A DNA stretch of 7,962 bases from an uncultured Eubacteriales bacterium (GCA_900545325.1 UQZE01000096.1:1-7962); one strand, 5' to 3'; counted from the stretch's first letter, positions 1 to 6,621 are shown. Translations and numbers: made by a program. The notes: generated by a model not told the origin, from the sequence alone.

Positions 1-64
1 GGCAAAGGCGCTCGGCATAAAAATAATAGACGAAAACGAGTTTAAATCGCTGATAAACGGTTGA
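1..64 (+). CDS. ligA: C-terminal end of a BRCT-domain protein, probably NAD-dependent DNA ligase LigA (5' truncated)
   Basis: The reading frame that starts at base 2 gives 20 residues, AKALGIKIIDENEFKSLING, and ends at a TGA at 62-64. The pattern K-A-x-x-L-G-I-K-I-I-x-E-x-E-F-x-x-L is the last strand and helix of a BRCT domain, as found at the C-terminus of bacterial LigA. LigA seals nicks between Okazaki fragments and in repair, using NAD+ as cofactor. Only this tail is in the window, so no catalytic motif can be checked. Other proteins that end in a BRCT domain, such as some DNA polymerase III epsilon-like exonucleases, remain possible. The stop codon lies inside the -35 box of the promoter for the next gene, so the two transcription units abut directly. 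Confidence 0.62.
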   Translation, partial: AKALGIKIIDENEFKSLING

Positions 65-89
65 AATTTACCGTGATGTGTGGTAAAAT
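61..89 (+). promoter_or_regulatory. Sigma-A-type promoter with extended -10, upstream of yicC
   Basis: TTGAAA at 61-66 matches the -35 consensus at 5 of 6 positions. TAAAAT at 84-89 matches the -10 consensus at 5 of 6. The spacer is exactly 17 bp, and a TG at 81-82 gives an extended -10 (TGGTAAAAT). A transcript would begin near position 96, only about 13 nt before the yicC ATG at 109, so the leader would consist of little more than the ribosome binding site AAAGGTG (98-104). The -35 box overlaps the stop codon of the upstream gene. This is the best promoter I can see in the window and probably drives the whole downstream gene string. It is predicted from sequence only. Confidence 0.7.
67..87. 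repeat. Perfect 6-bp inverted repeat inside the yicC promoter (possible operator)
   Basis: TTTACC (67-72) and GGTAAA (82-87) are perfect inverted copies separated by 9 bp. The dyad sits between the -35 and -10 boxes, and its right arm covers the first four bases of the -10. No T-tract follows, and the dyad lies upstream of the expected transcription start. It is therefore unlikely to be a terminator or part of the yicC leader, and a repressor-binding site is the more natural reading. It could also form a weak hairpin just after the stop codon in the upstream gene's mRNA. I do not recognise it as the operator of a known regulator family. A 6-bp dyad in a short AT-rich gap can arise by chance. 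Confidence 0.4.
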
Positions 90-108
90 AAATCAATAAA
101 GGTGCGAT

Positions 109-981
109 ATGAAGAGTATGACCGGTTACGGCAGGGCCGAGTATAAGGATAATTCCATAGAAATCCTCGTCGAAGTGCGCACGGTGAACAACCGCAATCT
201 CGACGTGAACGCAAAACTCCCGCGCGCGTTGGCCGGCTTGGAGGACGCGCTGAGAAAGTGCGCGCAGGCAAAGCTTTCGCGCGGCCGCGCGGACATATTC
301 GTTTCCTTTAAGGATAACCGCGAAAAACCCGCCGCCCTCGCCGTGGACTTCGCCCTGGCGGAAAGCTATCTCAACGCGGCGAAGGAACTTTCCGCGCGTT
401 TCGGCGTGGAAAACGATTATACCGTAAGTTCCCTCATGAAACTGCCCGACGTGGTAAAGGACGCGGGTTCGTTTGAGGATTATTCGGAATTCGAAGGCCC
501 GCTCGTACGGGCGGCGAACGCCGCGCTCGACGATCTCAACGCCATGCGCGAGGCAGAGGGCGAAAAGCTCGCGCGCGACATCGAAAGCCGCATGGAGGTC
601 ATACGCGCCACGGTGGACGAGGTGAAGGAGCGCGCGCCCAAGGTCAAGGAAGACTACGCGAAAAAACTGAAAGAGCGCATTTCGGAAGCGCTCGGAGAGG
701 TCGGCTGCGACGAGGCGCGGCTTTTGAACGAAGTTGCGTTTTTCGCCGACAGGTCGAATATCGACGAGGAAATCACGAGGCTTTATTCCCACATTTCCCA
801 GTTTTACAGGCTTACGAAAAAGGACGGAACGGGCAAACAGCTCGACTTTCTGATCCAGGAATTCAACAGGGAGGCGAACACCATCTGTTCCAAGGCGAAC
901 GATATCGCCGTTACGGACTGCGGGCTGCGGCTCAAGGGCGAGATCGAAAAGATCAGGGAACAGGTGCAGAACATAGAATAA
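109..981 (+). CDS. yicC: YicC/YloC-family endoribonuclease
   Basis: The 290-residue product has the usual family length. It opens with MKSMTGYGRAE, the hallmark N-terminus of the YicC/YloC family. The N-terminal YicC-like domain includes EVRTVNNRNLD (22-32), and a charged, probably coiled-coil segment spans about 148-195. The C-terminal DUF1732 region shows NIDEEITRL (217-225), EFNREANTICSKAND (251-265) and the invariant ending KIREQVQNIE (281-290). E. coli YicC and Bacillus YloC have been described as endoribonucleases of a distinct type that act in RNA turnover; the substrate here is unknown. The start is set by AAAGGTG at 98-104 and by the MKSMTGYG form common in the family; the ATG at 118 would cut this conserved end. 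The gene is the first behind the promoter, and gmk follows after 10 bp. The remA (DUF370) gene that often sits between them is absent. The family's usual VNHR is VNNR here, a modest change. Confidence 0.95.
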   Translation: MKSMTGYGRAEYKDNSIEILVEVRTVNNRNLDVNAKLPRALAGLEDALRKCAQAKLSRGRADIFVSFKDNREKPAALAVDFALAESYLNAAKELSARFGVENDYTVSSLMKLPDVVKDAGSFEDYSEFEGPLVRAANAALDDLNAMREAEGEKLARDIESRMEVIRATVDEVKERAPKVKEDYAKKLKERISEALGEVGCDEARLLNEVAFFADRSNIDEEITRLYSHISQFYRLTKKDGTGKQLDFLIQEFNREANTICSKANDIAVTDCGLRLKGEIEKIREQVQNIE

Positions 982-991
982 GGAGTTACAG

Positions 992-1543
992 ATGAAACTG
1001 TTCGTATTATCCGGCCCGTCGGGCGTCGGCAAAGGGACGCTCGCGAACATGCTCAAAGAACGCAACCCCGAAATCGCCCTCAGCATATCCTGCACGACGC
1101 GCCCGCCGCGGAAAGGCGAAACGGACGGCGTGGATTACTTCTTTTTGTCGCGCGGGGAATTTCTCGAACGGGCGAACAAAGGGCTTTTCTACGAGTATTC
1201 CGAGCATTTCGATAACTTTTACGGCACGCCGAAAGACTATGTGGAACAGATGCTGAAAACCAAGAACGTGCTTTTGGAAATCGACGTCAACGGGGGCGAA
1301 CTCATCAAGAAAAAGTGTCCCGAAGCCGTGCTCATCTTTCTCAAAGCGCCCTCTATCGAGGCGCTGCGCGACAGACTGGTGCACAGGAATACCGAAAGTT
1401 ACGAAAAGATTGAAAAAAGGCTTGCGCGGCTCGACTACGAGTACAGCCTCGAAAAGGACTACGACTACGTGGTGGTGAACGACAAGCTGGAAACGACGTA
1501 CAACGAAATTTTGGAAATCATAAAAAAGGAGAGTAAAGAATGA
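992..1543 (+). CDS. gmk: Guanylate kinase
   Basis: Guanylate kinase phosphorylates GMP to GDP with ATP in the cytoplasm, an essential step for GTP, dGTP and c-di-GMP/(p)ppGpp pools. The 183-residue product is slightly short for the family (about 180-210). It has the P-loop GPSGVGKGT (8-16) and the GMP-binding segment SCTTRPPRKGE (33-43) with Arg37, Arg40 and Tyr49. Glu68 lies in FYEYSEH and the NFYGT motif is at 75-79. LEIDVNGG (95-102) and the lid arginines Arg128, Arg132 and Arg143 in the R-L-V-H-R-N-T-E-S segment follow. All nucleotide-contact residues known from yeast guanylate kinase seem to be kept. Two small departures are DVNGG where DVQGA is usual, and His/Asn flanking Arg132 where glycines are usual. 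A TAAGGAG ribosome binding site (979-985) overlaps the yicC stop. The 3' end overlaps rpoZ by 4 nt (ATGA), implying coupled translation. Confidence 0.97.
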   Translation: MKLFVLSGPSGVGKGTLANMLKERNPEIALSISCTTRPPRKGETDGVDYFFLSRGEFLERANKGLFYEYSEHFDNFYGTPKDYVEQMLKTKNVLLEIDVNGGELIKKKCPEAVLIFLKAPSIEALRDRLVHRNTESYEKIEKRLARLDYEYSLEKDYDYVVVNDKLETTYNEILEIIKKESKE

Positions 1544-1743
1544 TACAGGAACCGCCTATCGACATATTGGCAGAAAAAGTCGGCTCGAAATACGCCTTGT
1601 GCGTAGTTGCGTCCAAACGCGCGCGCCAGCTTTTGGAGCAGGCGCAGAACCAGGGGCTTACGGAACTGCCCGAAAACAAAAAGGCGCTGTCGGTCGCCGC
1701 GCAGGAAATTTACGACGGCAAGCTCGTTGCGAGCGAAGATTAA
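1540..1743 (+). CDS. rpoZ: DNA-directed RNA polymerase omega subunit
   Basis: Omega is the small RNA polymerase subunit that clamps the beta' C-terminus and helps assembly of the core enzyme. The 67-residue product is normal for Gram-positive omega (about 65-75). It carries the family signature from PPIDILAEKVGSKYAL (5-20) into VVASKRARQLLE (22-33), which forms the first helices. The final helix follows as KKALSVAAQEIYDGKL (47-62), where conserved KS-V-x-x-A-x-x-E-I is usual. Its ATG overlaps the gmk stop as ATGA. The AAAGGAGAG at about 1525-1533 inside the gmk end serves as ribosome binding site. The gmk-rpoZ pair is one of the most conserved gene neighbours in bacteria, which supports the call despite the short length. 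The next gene in most relatives, coaBC, is missing; a 61-bp non-coding gap leads to priA instead. Confidence 0.95.
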   Translation: MIQEPPIDILAEKVGSKYALCVVASKRARQLLEQAQNQGLTELPENKKALSVAAQEIYDGKLVASED

Positions 1744-1753
1744 TAGACTACAT

Positions 1754-1789
1754 AAATGTGTTCGGGCGTAAAGCCGGGGCATATTTTTT
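1754..1789 (+). terminator. Stem-loop with T-tract between rpoZ and priA (weak terminator or attenuator candidate)
   Basis: AAATGTG (1754-1760) pairs with CATATTT (1780-1786) with one G-U wobble. Inside it, UU (1761-1762) can wobble-pair with GG, and CGG (1763-1765) pairs with CCG (1774-1776), leaving one bulged G and an 8-nt loop. Six Ts (1784-1789), an A and three more Ts follow, partly shared with the stem base. The layout resembles a Rho-independent terminator, but the stem is wobble-rich and imperfect. I see no convincing promoter in the 15 bp between it and the priA start, so complete termination would silence priA and the genes after it. Partial read-through, mRNA 3'-end stabilisation or chance are all possible. 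No folding energy was computed. Confidence 0.35.
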
Positions 1790-1804
1790 ATTTGGAGAAA
1801 AACG

Positions 1805-3991
1805 ATGGTCGTCGACGTGATCGTGGATATACTCGCCAGCGAGACCGACAGGATATTTGAATATTACGCGGACGACACCGTTTCCGCAGGGGACCGCGTT
1901 ACGGTGCCCTTCGGCGGCACGACGAAGGACGGCGTCGTCATGCGCGTCAAGGAAAAACCCGATTTCGACGCCGCGAAGATAAAAAGCGTTTTGGGAAAGC
2001 TGGACGAGGTGCCCGCGCTCACGAAGGAGTGCCTGCAGCTCGCGGAGGCGCTTTCCAAGGCGTATTTCGTGTCCAAGGCCTCGGCGCTGCGGCTCTTTCT
2101 GCCCGCCGAGATGCGCAAGGGCACGGTGCGGGAAAAGTTCGTGAAGTTTGCCGAATACGCGGCGGAGGATCTCGACGGCGCGCTCTCTGCGCTGAGAAAG
2201 ACGGCTGTGAACCAGCGCGCGGCGCTCTCATTCATGAGCGCGCAGAAAAAATTCCGCTTGTCCGAACTGAACGCAAAATACGGGCCTGCCTCCGTCAACG
2301 CCCTGAAAGAGCGCGGCTTTATCCGCGTGGCAGAAGAAAAGAACGTCCGTCGCCCGTATACCGCTATGGAGGGCGCGGAAAAGCGCGTTTCGCTCACTTT
2401 CGAGCAGGAATGCGCGGTGCGGGACATCAAGGAAACCGACAAGAAAATCACGCTTCTGCACGGCGTTACGGGCAGCGGAAAAACGGAAGTTTATCTCAAT
2501 CTGATCAAGAGCGTTCTCGATAAGGGCAAAACCGCCGTTTTGCTGGTGCCCGAAATATCCCTTACGCCGCAGATGCTCAAAAATCTGCGCGGCAGGTTCG
2601 GCGACGCCTGCGCCATACTGCACAGCTCCCTGACGCCCGGCGAAAGGTTCGACGAGTGGTGGCGGCTGCGCACGGGCGAAGCGAGGATCGCCGTCGGCGC
2701 GCGGAGCGCGGTGTTCGCCCCGCTGGAAAACTTAGGCCTTATCATCATCGACGAGGAGCACGACGGCAGCTATCAGAGCGAGTCCGCGCCGCGCTATACC
2801 ACGCTCGAAGTGGCGGCGTTCCGCGCCGCATACAACGGCGCGAAGATCGTGCTCGGCAGCGCCACCCCCTCGGTGGAAACGTATAAGCGCGCCATGGAAG
2901 GGGAATATAATTTTACCGAACTGAAGGAGCGGGTGAACAAGCGCCCGCTGCCGCGCGTGGAGATCGTCGATATGCGGCGGGAAGTCAGGCGGGGGAACAA
3001 CACCGCTTTTTCTTCGGCGCTCAAAGCCGAACTCGCCGCCGTGCTCGAAAAAAAACAGCAGGCCATCGTATTCCTCAATCAAAGGGGATATTCCAAAAGC
3101 GTGATATGCACCTCCTGCGGCTACGTGCCCAAGTGCGAGGCGTGCGACGTCGCCCTTACCTACCATATGGAGGAGGGCGCGCTCAAATGCCATTACTGCA
3201 ACGCAAAATATAAAATGATAGAAAAATGCCCGGAATGCGGCAGCGAGTACCTGCGCTACGGCGGCGCTGGCACCCAGCGCGTGGTGAGCGAACTGCAAAA
3301 GCTCTTTCCCGCTGCGCGGATCCTGCGCATGGACAGGGACACCACACAGAACAAGGAGGGGCATTTTAAGATCCTCGGCGAATTTTCCGAGAGAAAGGCC
3401 GATATCCTCGTCGGCACGCAGATGATCGCCAAGGGGCACGACTTTCCCTCCGTAACGCTGGTCGGTATTCTGGACGCAGATCAAAGTCTGCATTTTTCCG
3501 ATTACAGGAGCGGGGAAAGGACGTTCCAGCTCATTACGCAGGTCGCCGGCAGAAGCGGCAGAGCGGGGGAGGCGGGCAAGGTCGTCTTGCAGACCTACCA
3601 GCCCGAAAACAACGTTTTGAGGCTGGCGGTGAAATACGATTACAAGGGCTTTTACGAACACGAGATCGCGCTCAGAAGGGCCACGGGATTTCCGCCGTTC
3701 ACCGAGATCGTGCGCGTGCTCGTTTCGAGCGAGAACGACGAGGCGGCGAAGGACGCGCTCCGTTCGATCTACGAAACGCTGAGCGAAAAATACATAAAGA
3801 ACCCGTCGGCGTTCCGTTATTTCGGATACATGAAAGCGCCGATCAAAAAATTACAGAACAAATTCCGCTATCAGATTTTGATGCGGGTAACGAAACCCGA
3901 CTTCAAGTTCGCGGTGCAGGAGGTCTGCGCGGCGTACAGGGCGAAAAACGTATTTGTGGGGGTGGAAGTCAACCCGCAGAATCTGACGTAG
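1805..3991 (+). CDS. priA: Primosomal protein N', replication-restart helicase PriA
   Basis: PriA is a superfamily 2, 3'-to-5' DNA helicase that recognises abandoned replication forks and reloads the replisome. The 728-residue product is full length. It begins with the 3'-DNA-end-binding domain (about 1-105, with GDRVTVPFGG at 29-38). A winged-helix region (about 120-180) follows, then the helicase core: Walker A GVTGSGKT (220-227), Walker B DEEHD (316-320) and GSATPS (351-356). The zinc-binding insert has eight cysteines at 435, 438, 444, 447, 462, 465, 475 and 478, one residue off the E. coli spacing, so both zinc sites look intact. Later helicase motifs are GTQMIAKGHDFPSV (537-550) and QVAGRSGRAGE (579-589). 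The C-terminal domain has the typical GFPPF (628-632). GGAG at 1794-1797 sits 7 nt before the ATG. It follows a hairpin-bearing gap and precedes def by 15 bp. Confidence 0.97.
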   Translation: MVVDVIVDILASETDRIFEYYADDTVSAGDRVTVPFGGTTKDGVVMRVKEKPDFDAAKIKSVLGKLDEVPALTKECLQLAEALSKAYFVSKASALRLFLPAEMRKGTVREKFVKFAEYAAEDLDGALSALRKTAVNQRAALSFMSAQKKFRLSELNAKYGPASVNALKERGFIRVAEEKNVRRPYTAMEGAEKRVSLTFEQECAVRDIKETDKKITLLHGVTGSGKTEVYLNLIKSVLDKGKTAVLLVPEISLTPQMLKNLRGRFGDACAILHSSLTPGERFDEWWRLRTGEARIAVGARSAVFAPLENLGLIIIDEEHDGSYQSESAPRYTTLEVAAFRAAYNGAKIVLGSATPSVETYKRAMEGEYNFTELKERVNKRPLPRVEIVDMRREVRRGNNTAFSSALKAELAAVLEKKQQAIVFLNQRGYSKSVICTSCGYVPKCEACDVALTYHMEEGALKCHYCNAKYKMIEKCPECGSEYLRYGGAGTQRVVSELQKLFPAARILRMDRDTTQNKEGHFKILGEFSERKADILVGTQMIAKGHDFPSVTLVGILDADQSLHFSDYRSGERTFQLITQVAGRSGRAGEAGKVVLQTYQPENNVLRLAVKYDYKGFYEHEIALRRATGFPPFTEIVRVLVSSENDEAAKDALRSIYETLSEKYIKNPSAFRYFGYMKAPIKKLQNKFRYQILMRVTKPDFKFAVQEVCAAYRAKNVFVGVEVNPQNLT

Positions 3992-4006
3992 ACAAAAGGT
4001 GGAAAA

Positions 4007-4471
4007 ATGGCAATCAGGAACATAGTGCAGGTCGGCGACGAAGTGCTCAGGAAAAAGAGCGCGCCCGTCGCCGCGTTCGACGAAAAATTACACCAGCTGC
4101 TCGACGACATGAAGGAAACGCTCAAGGACGCCAACGGCGCGGGGCTTGCCGCCGTGCAGGTCGGCGTGCTCCGCCGCGCGTTTATCGTGGACGTCGCGGA
4201 GGGATATTTTGAATTTATCAATCCCGTGATCGTAAAGACAAAGGGCAGGCAGGTCGGGGACGAGGGCTGCCTCTCGGTCAAGGGCAAATACGGCACCGTG
4301 GAACGCCCGCGCGTGGTGGAGGTGAAGGCTTTCGACCGCGACGGCAACGAGTTCCGCCTGAAAGCGTACGACTTTTTCGCGCGCGCCGTCTGCCATGAAA
4401 ACGACCATTTGGACGGCGTTTTGTATACCGACAAGGCGACCGAGCTGAAAGCCGAAAGGAAGGGCAAATGA
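4007..4471 (+). CDS. def: Peptide deformylase
   Basis: Peptide deformylase removes the N-formyl group from nascent proteins at the ribosome exit, using a bound ferrous or similar metal ion. The 154-residue product has all three family motifs in order: GAGLAAVQ (44-51), EGCLS (86-90) with metal-ligand Cys88, and HENDH (130-134) with metal ligands His130 and His134 and catalytic Glu131. The first motif is more often GVGLAAPQ, and the residue before HENDH is Cys where Gln is common; neither change touches the active site. Length and the short tail fit the compact deformylases of Gram-positive and many other bacteria. The ribosome binding site AAAAGGTGG (3994-4002) is strong. The gene overlaps fmt by 4 nt (ATGA), coupling the enzyme that removes formyl groups to the one that adds them. 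Confidence 0.96.
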   Translation: MAIRNIVQVGDEVLRKKSAPVAAFDEKLHQLLDDMKETLKDANGAGLAAVQVGVLRRAFIVDVAEGYFEFINPVIVKTKGRQVGDEGCLSVKGKYGTVERPRVVEVKAFDRDGNEFRLKAYDFFARAVCHENDHLDGVLYTDKATELKAERKGK

Positions 4472-5385
4472 AAATAGTTTATTTCGGCACGCCCGATTTT
4501 GCGGTAAAACCGCTCGAAAAACTGCTGGAAAGCGGAGAAAAAATCGCCGCGGTCGTTACGGCGCACGATAAAAAAGTGGGCAGAAAACAGGTGCTCACGC
4601 CCTCGGCGGTCAAGGCCTTCGCGCTTGAAAAGGGGCTGCCCGTGCTCGAATACGCCTCCGTGAGAAAGGAGGGCGTGGAAGACTTGAAAGCGCTGGGCGC
4701 GGATCTCTTTATCACCTGCGCGTTCGGACAGATCCTGAGCGAGGAGGTGCTCGCCCTGCCGCGGCTCTATACGCTTAATATTCACGGTTCCCTTCTGCCG
4801 AAGTACCGCGGCGCGGCGCCCATACAGGCGGCGGTGCTCGCGGGCGAAAAAGAAACGGGGATCACGATTATGAAAACCGCGCTCGCCATGGACGCGGGCG
4901 ATATAATGTTTGAACGAAAGCTTTCGATAGGCGAAAACGAAACTTCGGGCGAACTGTTCGAAAGAATGTCCGAACTCGGCGCGGAATGTATCGTCGAAGC
5001 GCTGTCGCTCATAAAGAGCGGCAGGGCGGCGTTTACCGCGCAGGACGAAACGAAGGCCACTTACGTCAAAAAGATAGAAAAGACGGACGGCGAAATCGAC
5101 TTTTCGCTTTCCGCCGAAGAGATAAAAAACAGGGTGCGGGGATTTGAACCCTGGCCGTGCGCCTACACTTTCCTGCGCGGCGAACAGATAAAATTTCATC
5201 GCGTGCGCGTGGGCGGCGGCGCTGGCGCGGCCGGCGAGGTGATCGACGAAAAAAACTTCGAGATCGCCTGCGGTACGGGTTCGGTCATCGTGGAAGAGCT
5301 TACGAAACAGGGCGGCAGGCGCATGAAAGCCGCCGATTTTCTGCACGGCTGCAAGCTGGCGAAGGGCGAGAAACTCGGATGCTGA
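4468..5385 (+). CDS. fmt: Methionyl-tRNA formyltransferase
   Basis: Fmt transfers a formyl group from 10-formyltetrahydrofolate to initiator Met-tRNA in the cytoplasm. The 305-residue product is typical in length. The N-terminal Rossmann-like formyltransferase domain (about 1-190) starts MKIVYFGTPDFAV. It holds the active-site stretch LNIHGSLLPKYRGAAPIQ (103-120), with Asn104 and His106, and Asp142 in MDAGD, matching the catalytic Asn-His-Asp triad of E. coli Fmt. The C-terminal tRNA-binding beta-barrel domain (about 195-305) has FEPWPCAYT (226-234) and RRMKAADFLHG (284-294). The loop usually read as QPDK is AHDK here (32-35), a family-level variation outside the triad. The start overlaps the def stop, with AAAGGAAGGG (4455-4464) as ribosome binding site. 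The last 7 nt overlap the proposed rsmB start. Confidence 0.97.
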   Translation: MKIVYFGTPDFAVKPLEKLLESGEKIAAVVTAHDKKVGRKQVLTPSAVKAFALEKGLPVLEYASVRKEGVEDLKALGADLFITCAFGQILSEEVLALPRLYTLNIHGSLLPKYRGAAPIQAAVLAGEKETGITIMKTALAMDAGDIMFERKLSIGENETSGELFERMSELGAECIVEALSLIKSGRAAFTAQDETKATYVKKIEKTDGEIDFSLSAEEIKNRVRGFEPWPCAYTFLRGEQIKFHRVRVGGGAGAAGEVIDEKNFEIACGTGSVIVEELTKQGGRRMKAADFLHGCKLAKGEKLGC

Positions 5386-6620
5386 TCGCCTTTTACGACG
5401 CCTATTCCATACTCGCGAAGGTGTATTCGGACAAGGCTTTTTTAAAACAGGCCATTCTGGCCACGCCGATCGAAGAAAAGAACCGCGCGCTCACAATCAA
5501 GACCTGCTACGGCGTGCTCGATAAGGACATAGAGCTTTCCTATTATATCGCCGCGCTCAGCCCGAAAAATCCGAAACTCGCGGTGCGCGTCGTGCTCAAA
5601 ATAGCCATGTACAATATAAAGTACCTGCATAAACATCCGTACGCCGTCATAGACAACGCGGTGGAACTCGTCAAAAAGCTGGGCAAGGGCGGGGTGAGCG
5701 GTTACGTAAACGCCTTGCTGCGCCGCTTTTCCGAACGGGAAATACCGCTGCCCGAAGATAAGGAAGGGTATCTTTCGGTAAAATATTCCTTTCCCGCCTT
5801 TGCGGTGAAAAGGCTCGTGCGGGAATACGGCGAAGGGCGCGCGGAAGAGATCATGTCCGCCGAGGGCGGAGATACGACGCTCGCGTTTTACGAAAGCGAC
5901 GGGGCGGCTTATCTCGCGGAACGGGGAATTAAATACCGCGAAACGCCTTTTGAAAACGCCTTCACGGTGAAAAATTTCGTTCGAAACGCCGATTACGACG
6001 CGGGCGTTTACACTTTCCAGAGCGTCGGTTCGCTGGCGGTCTGCGCCGCGGTGGACGGCGGGGAAAGCCTGCTCGACGCCTGCGCCGCCCCTGGCGGCAA
6101 AAGCGTGAACCTGTCGCGCAGGTTCCGGCGCGTAACGGCATGCGAGGTGCACCCGCACCGCGCCGCGCTCATAGAGGAATACGCCCGCCGCATGAAGCGG
6201 GAAAATATAGAGGTGCTCGTGAAGGACGCGACGGTTTTCGACGGCAGCTTTGCCGAACGGTTCGACGCCGTGCTCTGCGACGCGCCCTGTTCCGGTTTCG
6301 GCGTGGCGTTTGAAAATCCCGATATCAAGATCAACAAGGACGAGGGCAATTTGAAAGAACTCGTCAGACTGCAGGGGGCGATTTTACAAAACTGTTCGCG
6401 TTACGTGAAAAAAGGCGGGTGTCTTTATTATTCCACCTGCTCGTTTTTCGGGGAGGAAAATTCTTCCGTTGCGGAAAGTTTTCTGAAAAATAACCCCGAC
6501 TTTGCGCTTGAGGAGCTTTCGAGTCCGCTCGCGCACGAGAAAAAAACGTGCGGACTGCAATTTCTGCCCGACGTTTCGGGCGGCGGATTTTTTATTGCGA
6601 AAATGCGGAAAAAGGTGTGA
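5379..6620 (+). CDS. rsmB: 16S rRNA m5C methyltransferase RsmB (NusB-like domain plus SAM methyltransferase)
   Basis: RsmB makes 5-methylcytidine in helix 31 of 16S rRNA (C967 in E. coli) using S-adenosylmethionine. The 413-residue product has an N-terminal NusB-like all-helical RNA-binding domain (about 1-120), an RsmB linker, then a Rossmann methyltransferase core. Core motifs are the SAM-binding DACAAPGGKS (233-242), DAPCSG (301-306) with the release cysteine Cys304, and STCS (352-355) with the nucleophile Cys354. FLPDVSGGGFFIAKMRK is the usual C-terminus. The stretch after DAPCSG reads FGVAFENPDIKINK, where GVIRRxPDIKW is more usual. The frame is open back to 5157, but that 74-residue stretch is arginine-rich, unrelated to RsmB and lies wholly inside fmt. 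ATG 5379 begins right where NusB homology begins and has AAGGGCGAG at 5362-5370. It overlaps fmt by 7 nt, and rlmN follows after 1 bp. Confidence 0.92.
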   Translation: MLIAFYDAYSILAKVYSDKAFLKQAILATPIEEKNRALTIKTCYGVLDKDIELSYYIAALSPKNPKLAVRVVLKIAMYNIKYLHKHPYAVIDNAVELVKKLGKGGVSGYVNALLRRFSEREIPLPEDKEGYLSVKYSFPAFAVKRLVREYGEGRAEEIMSAEGGDTTLAFYESDGAAYLAERGIKYRETPFENAFTVKNFVRNADYDAGVYTFQSVGSLAVCAAVDGGESLLDACAAPGGKSVNLSRRFRRVTACEVHPHRAALIEEYARRMKRENIEVLVKDATVFDGSFAERFDAVLCDAPCSGFGVAFENPDIKINKDEGNLKELVRLQGAILQNCSRYVKKGGCLYYSTCSFFGEENSSVAESFLKNNPDFALEELSSPLAHEKKTCGLQFLPDVSGGGFFIAKMRKKV

Positions 6621-6621
6621 T

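Noticed and set aside
1727..1756. Possible priA promoter TTGCGA-N18-CATAAA
   Set aside because: The -35 and -10 matches are poor, the spacer is off-optimum and it overlaps the rpoZ end. It is too weak to list.
1599..1820. 73-codon plus-strand frame overlapping rpoZ and the priA start
   Set aside because: It is out of frame with rpoZ, has low-complexity Arg/Ala/Gly composition and shows no family resemblance.
2732..3661. 309-codon open frame on the minus strand inside priA
   Set aside because: It is the antisense shadow of the conserved PriA helicase core, with no recognisable domain and no independent start signal noticed.
5208..5240. GC-rich repeat-like stretch in fmt (run of Gly/Ala codons)
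   Set aside because: It translates to a Gly/Ala-rich loop at the expected place in the Fmt C-terminal domain, so it is ordinary coding sequence rather than a repeat element.
3871..5346. 491-codon open frame on the minus strand across the priA end, def and fmt
   Set aside because: It lies antisense to three well-identified genes. Its composition (many His, Phe, Arg, Ser) is what a GC-rich third-position bias produces on the opposite strand, and I see no known motif.
5157..5378. 74-codon in-frame extension upstream of rsmB
   Set aside because: It is arginine-rich, unlike any RsmB N-terminus, and fully inside fmt. NusB-like homology starts at the ATG at 5379.
5442..6158. 238-codon open frame on the minus strand inside rsmB
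   Set aside because: It is antisense to a gene with intact methyltransferase motifs and has shadow-like composition.
6502..6621. 40-codon in-frame extension upstream of rlmN
   Set aside because: It overlaps the conserved rsmB C-terminus. The ATG at 6622 gives the normal RlmN start and has its own ribosome binding site.
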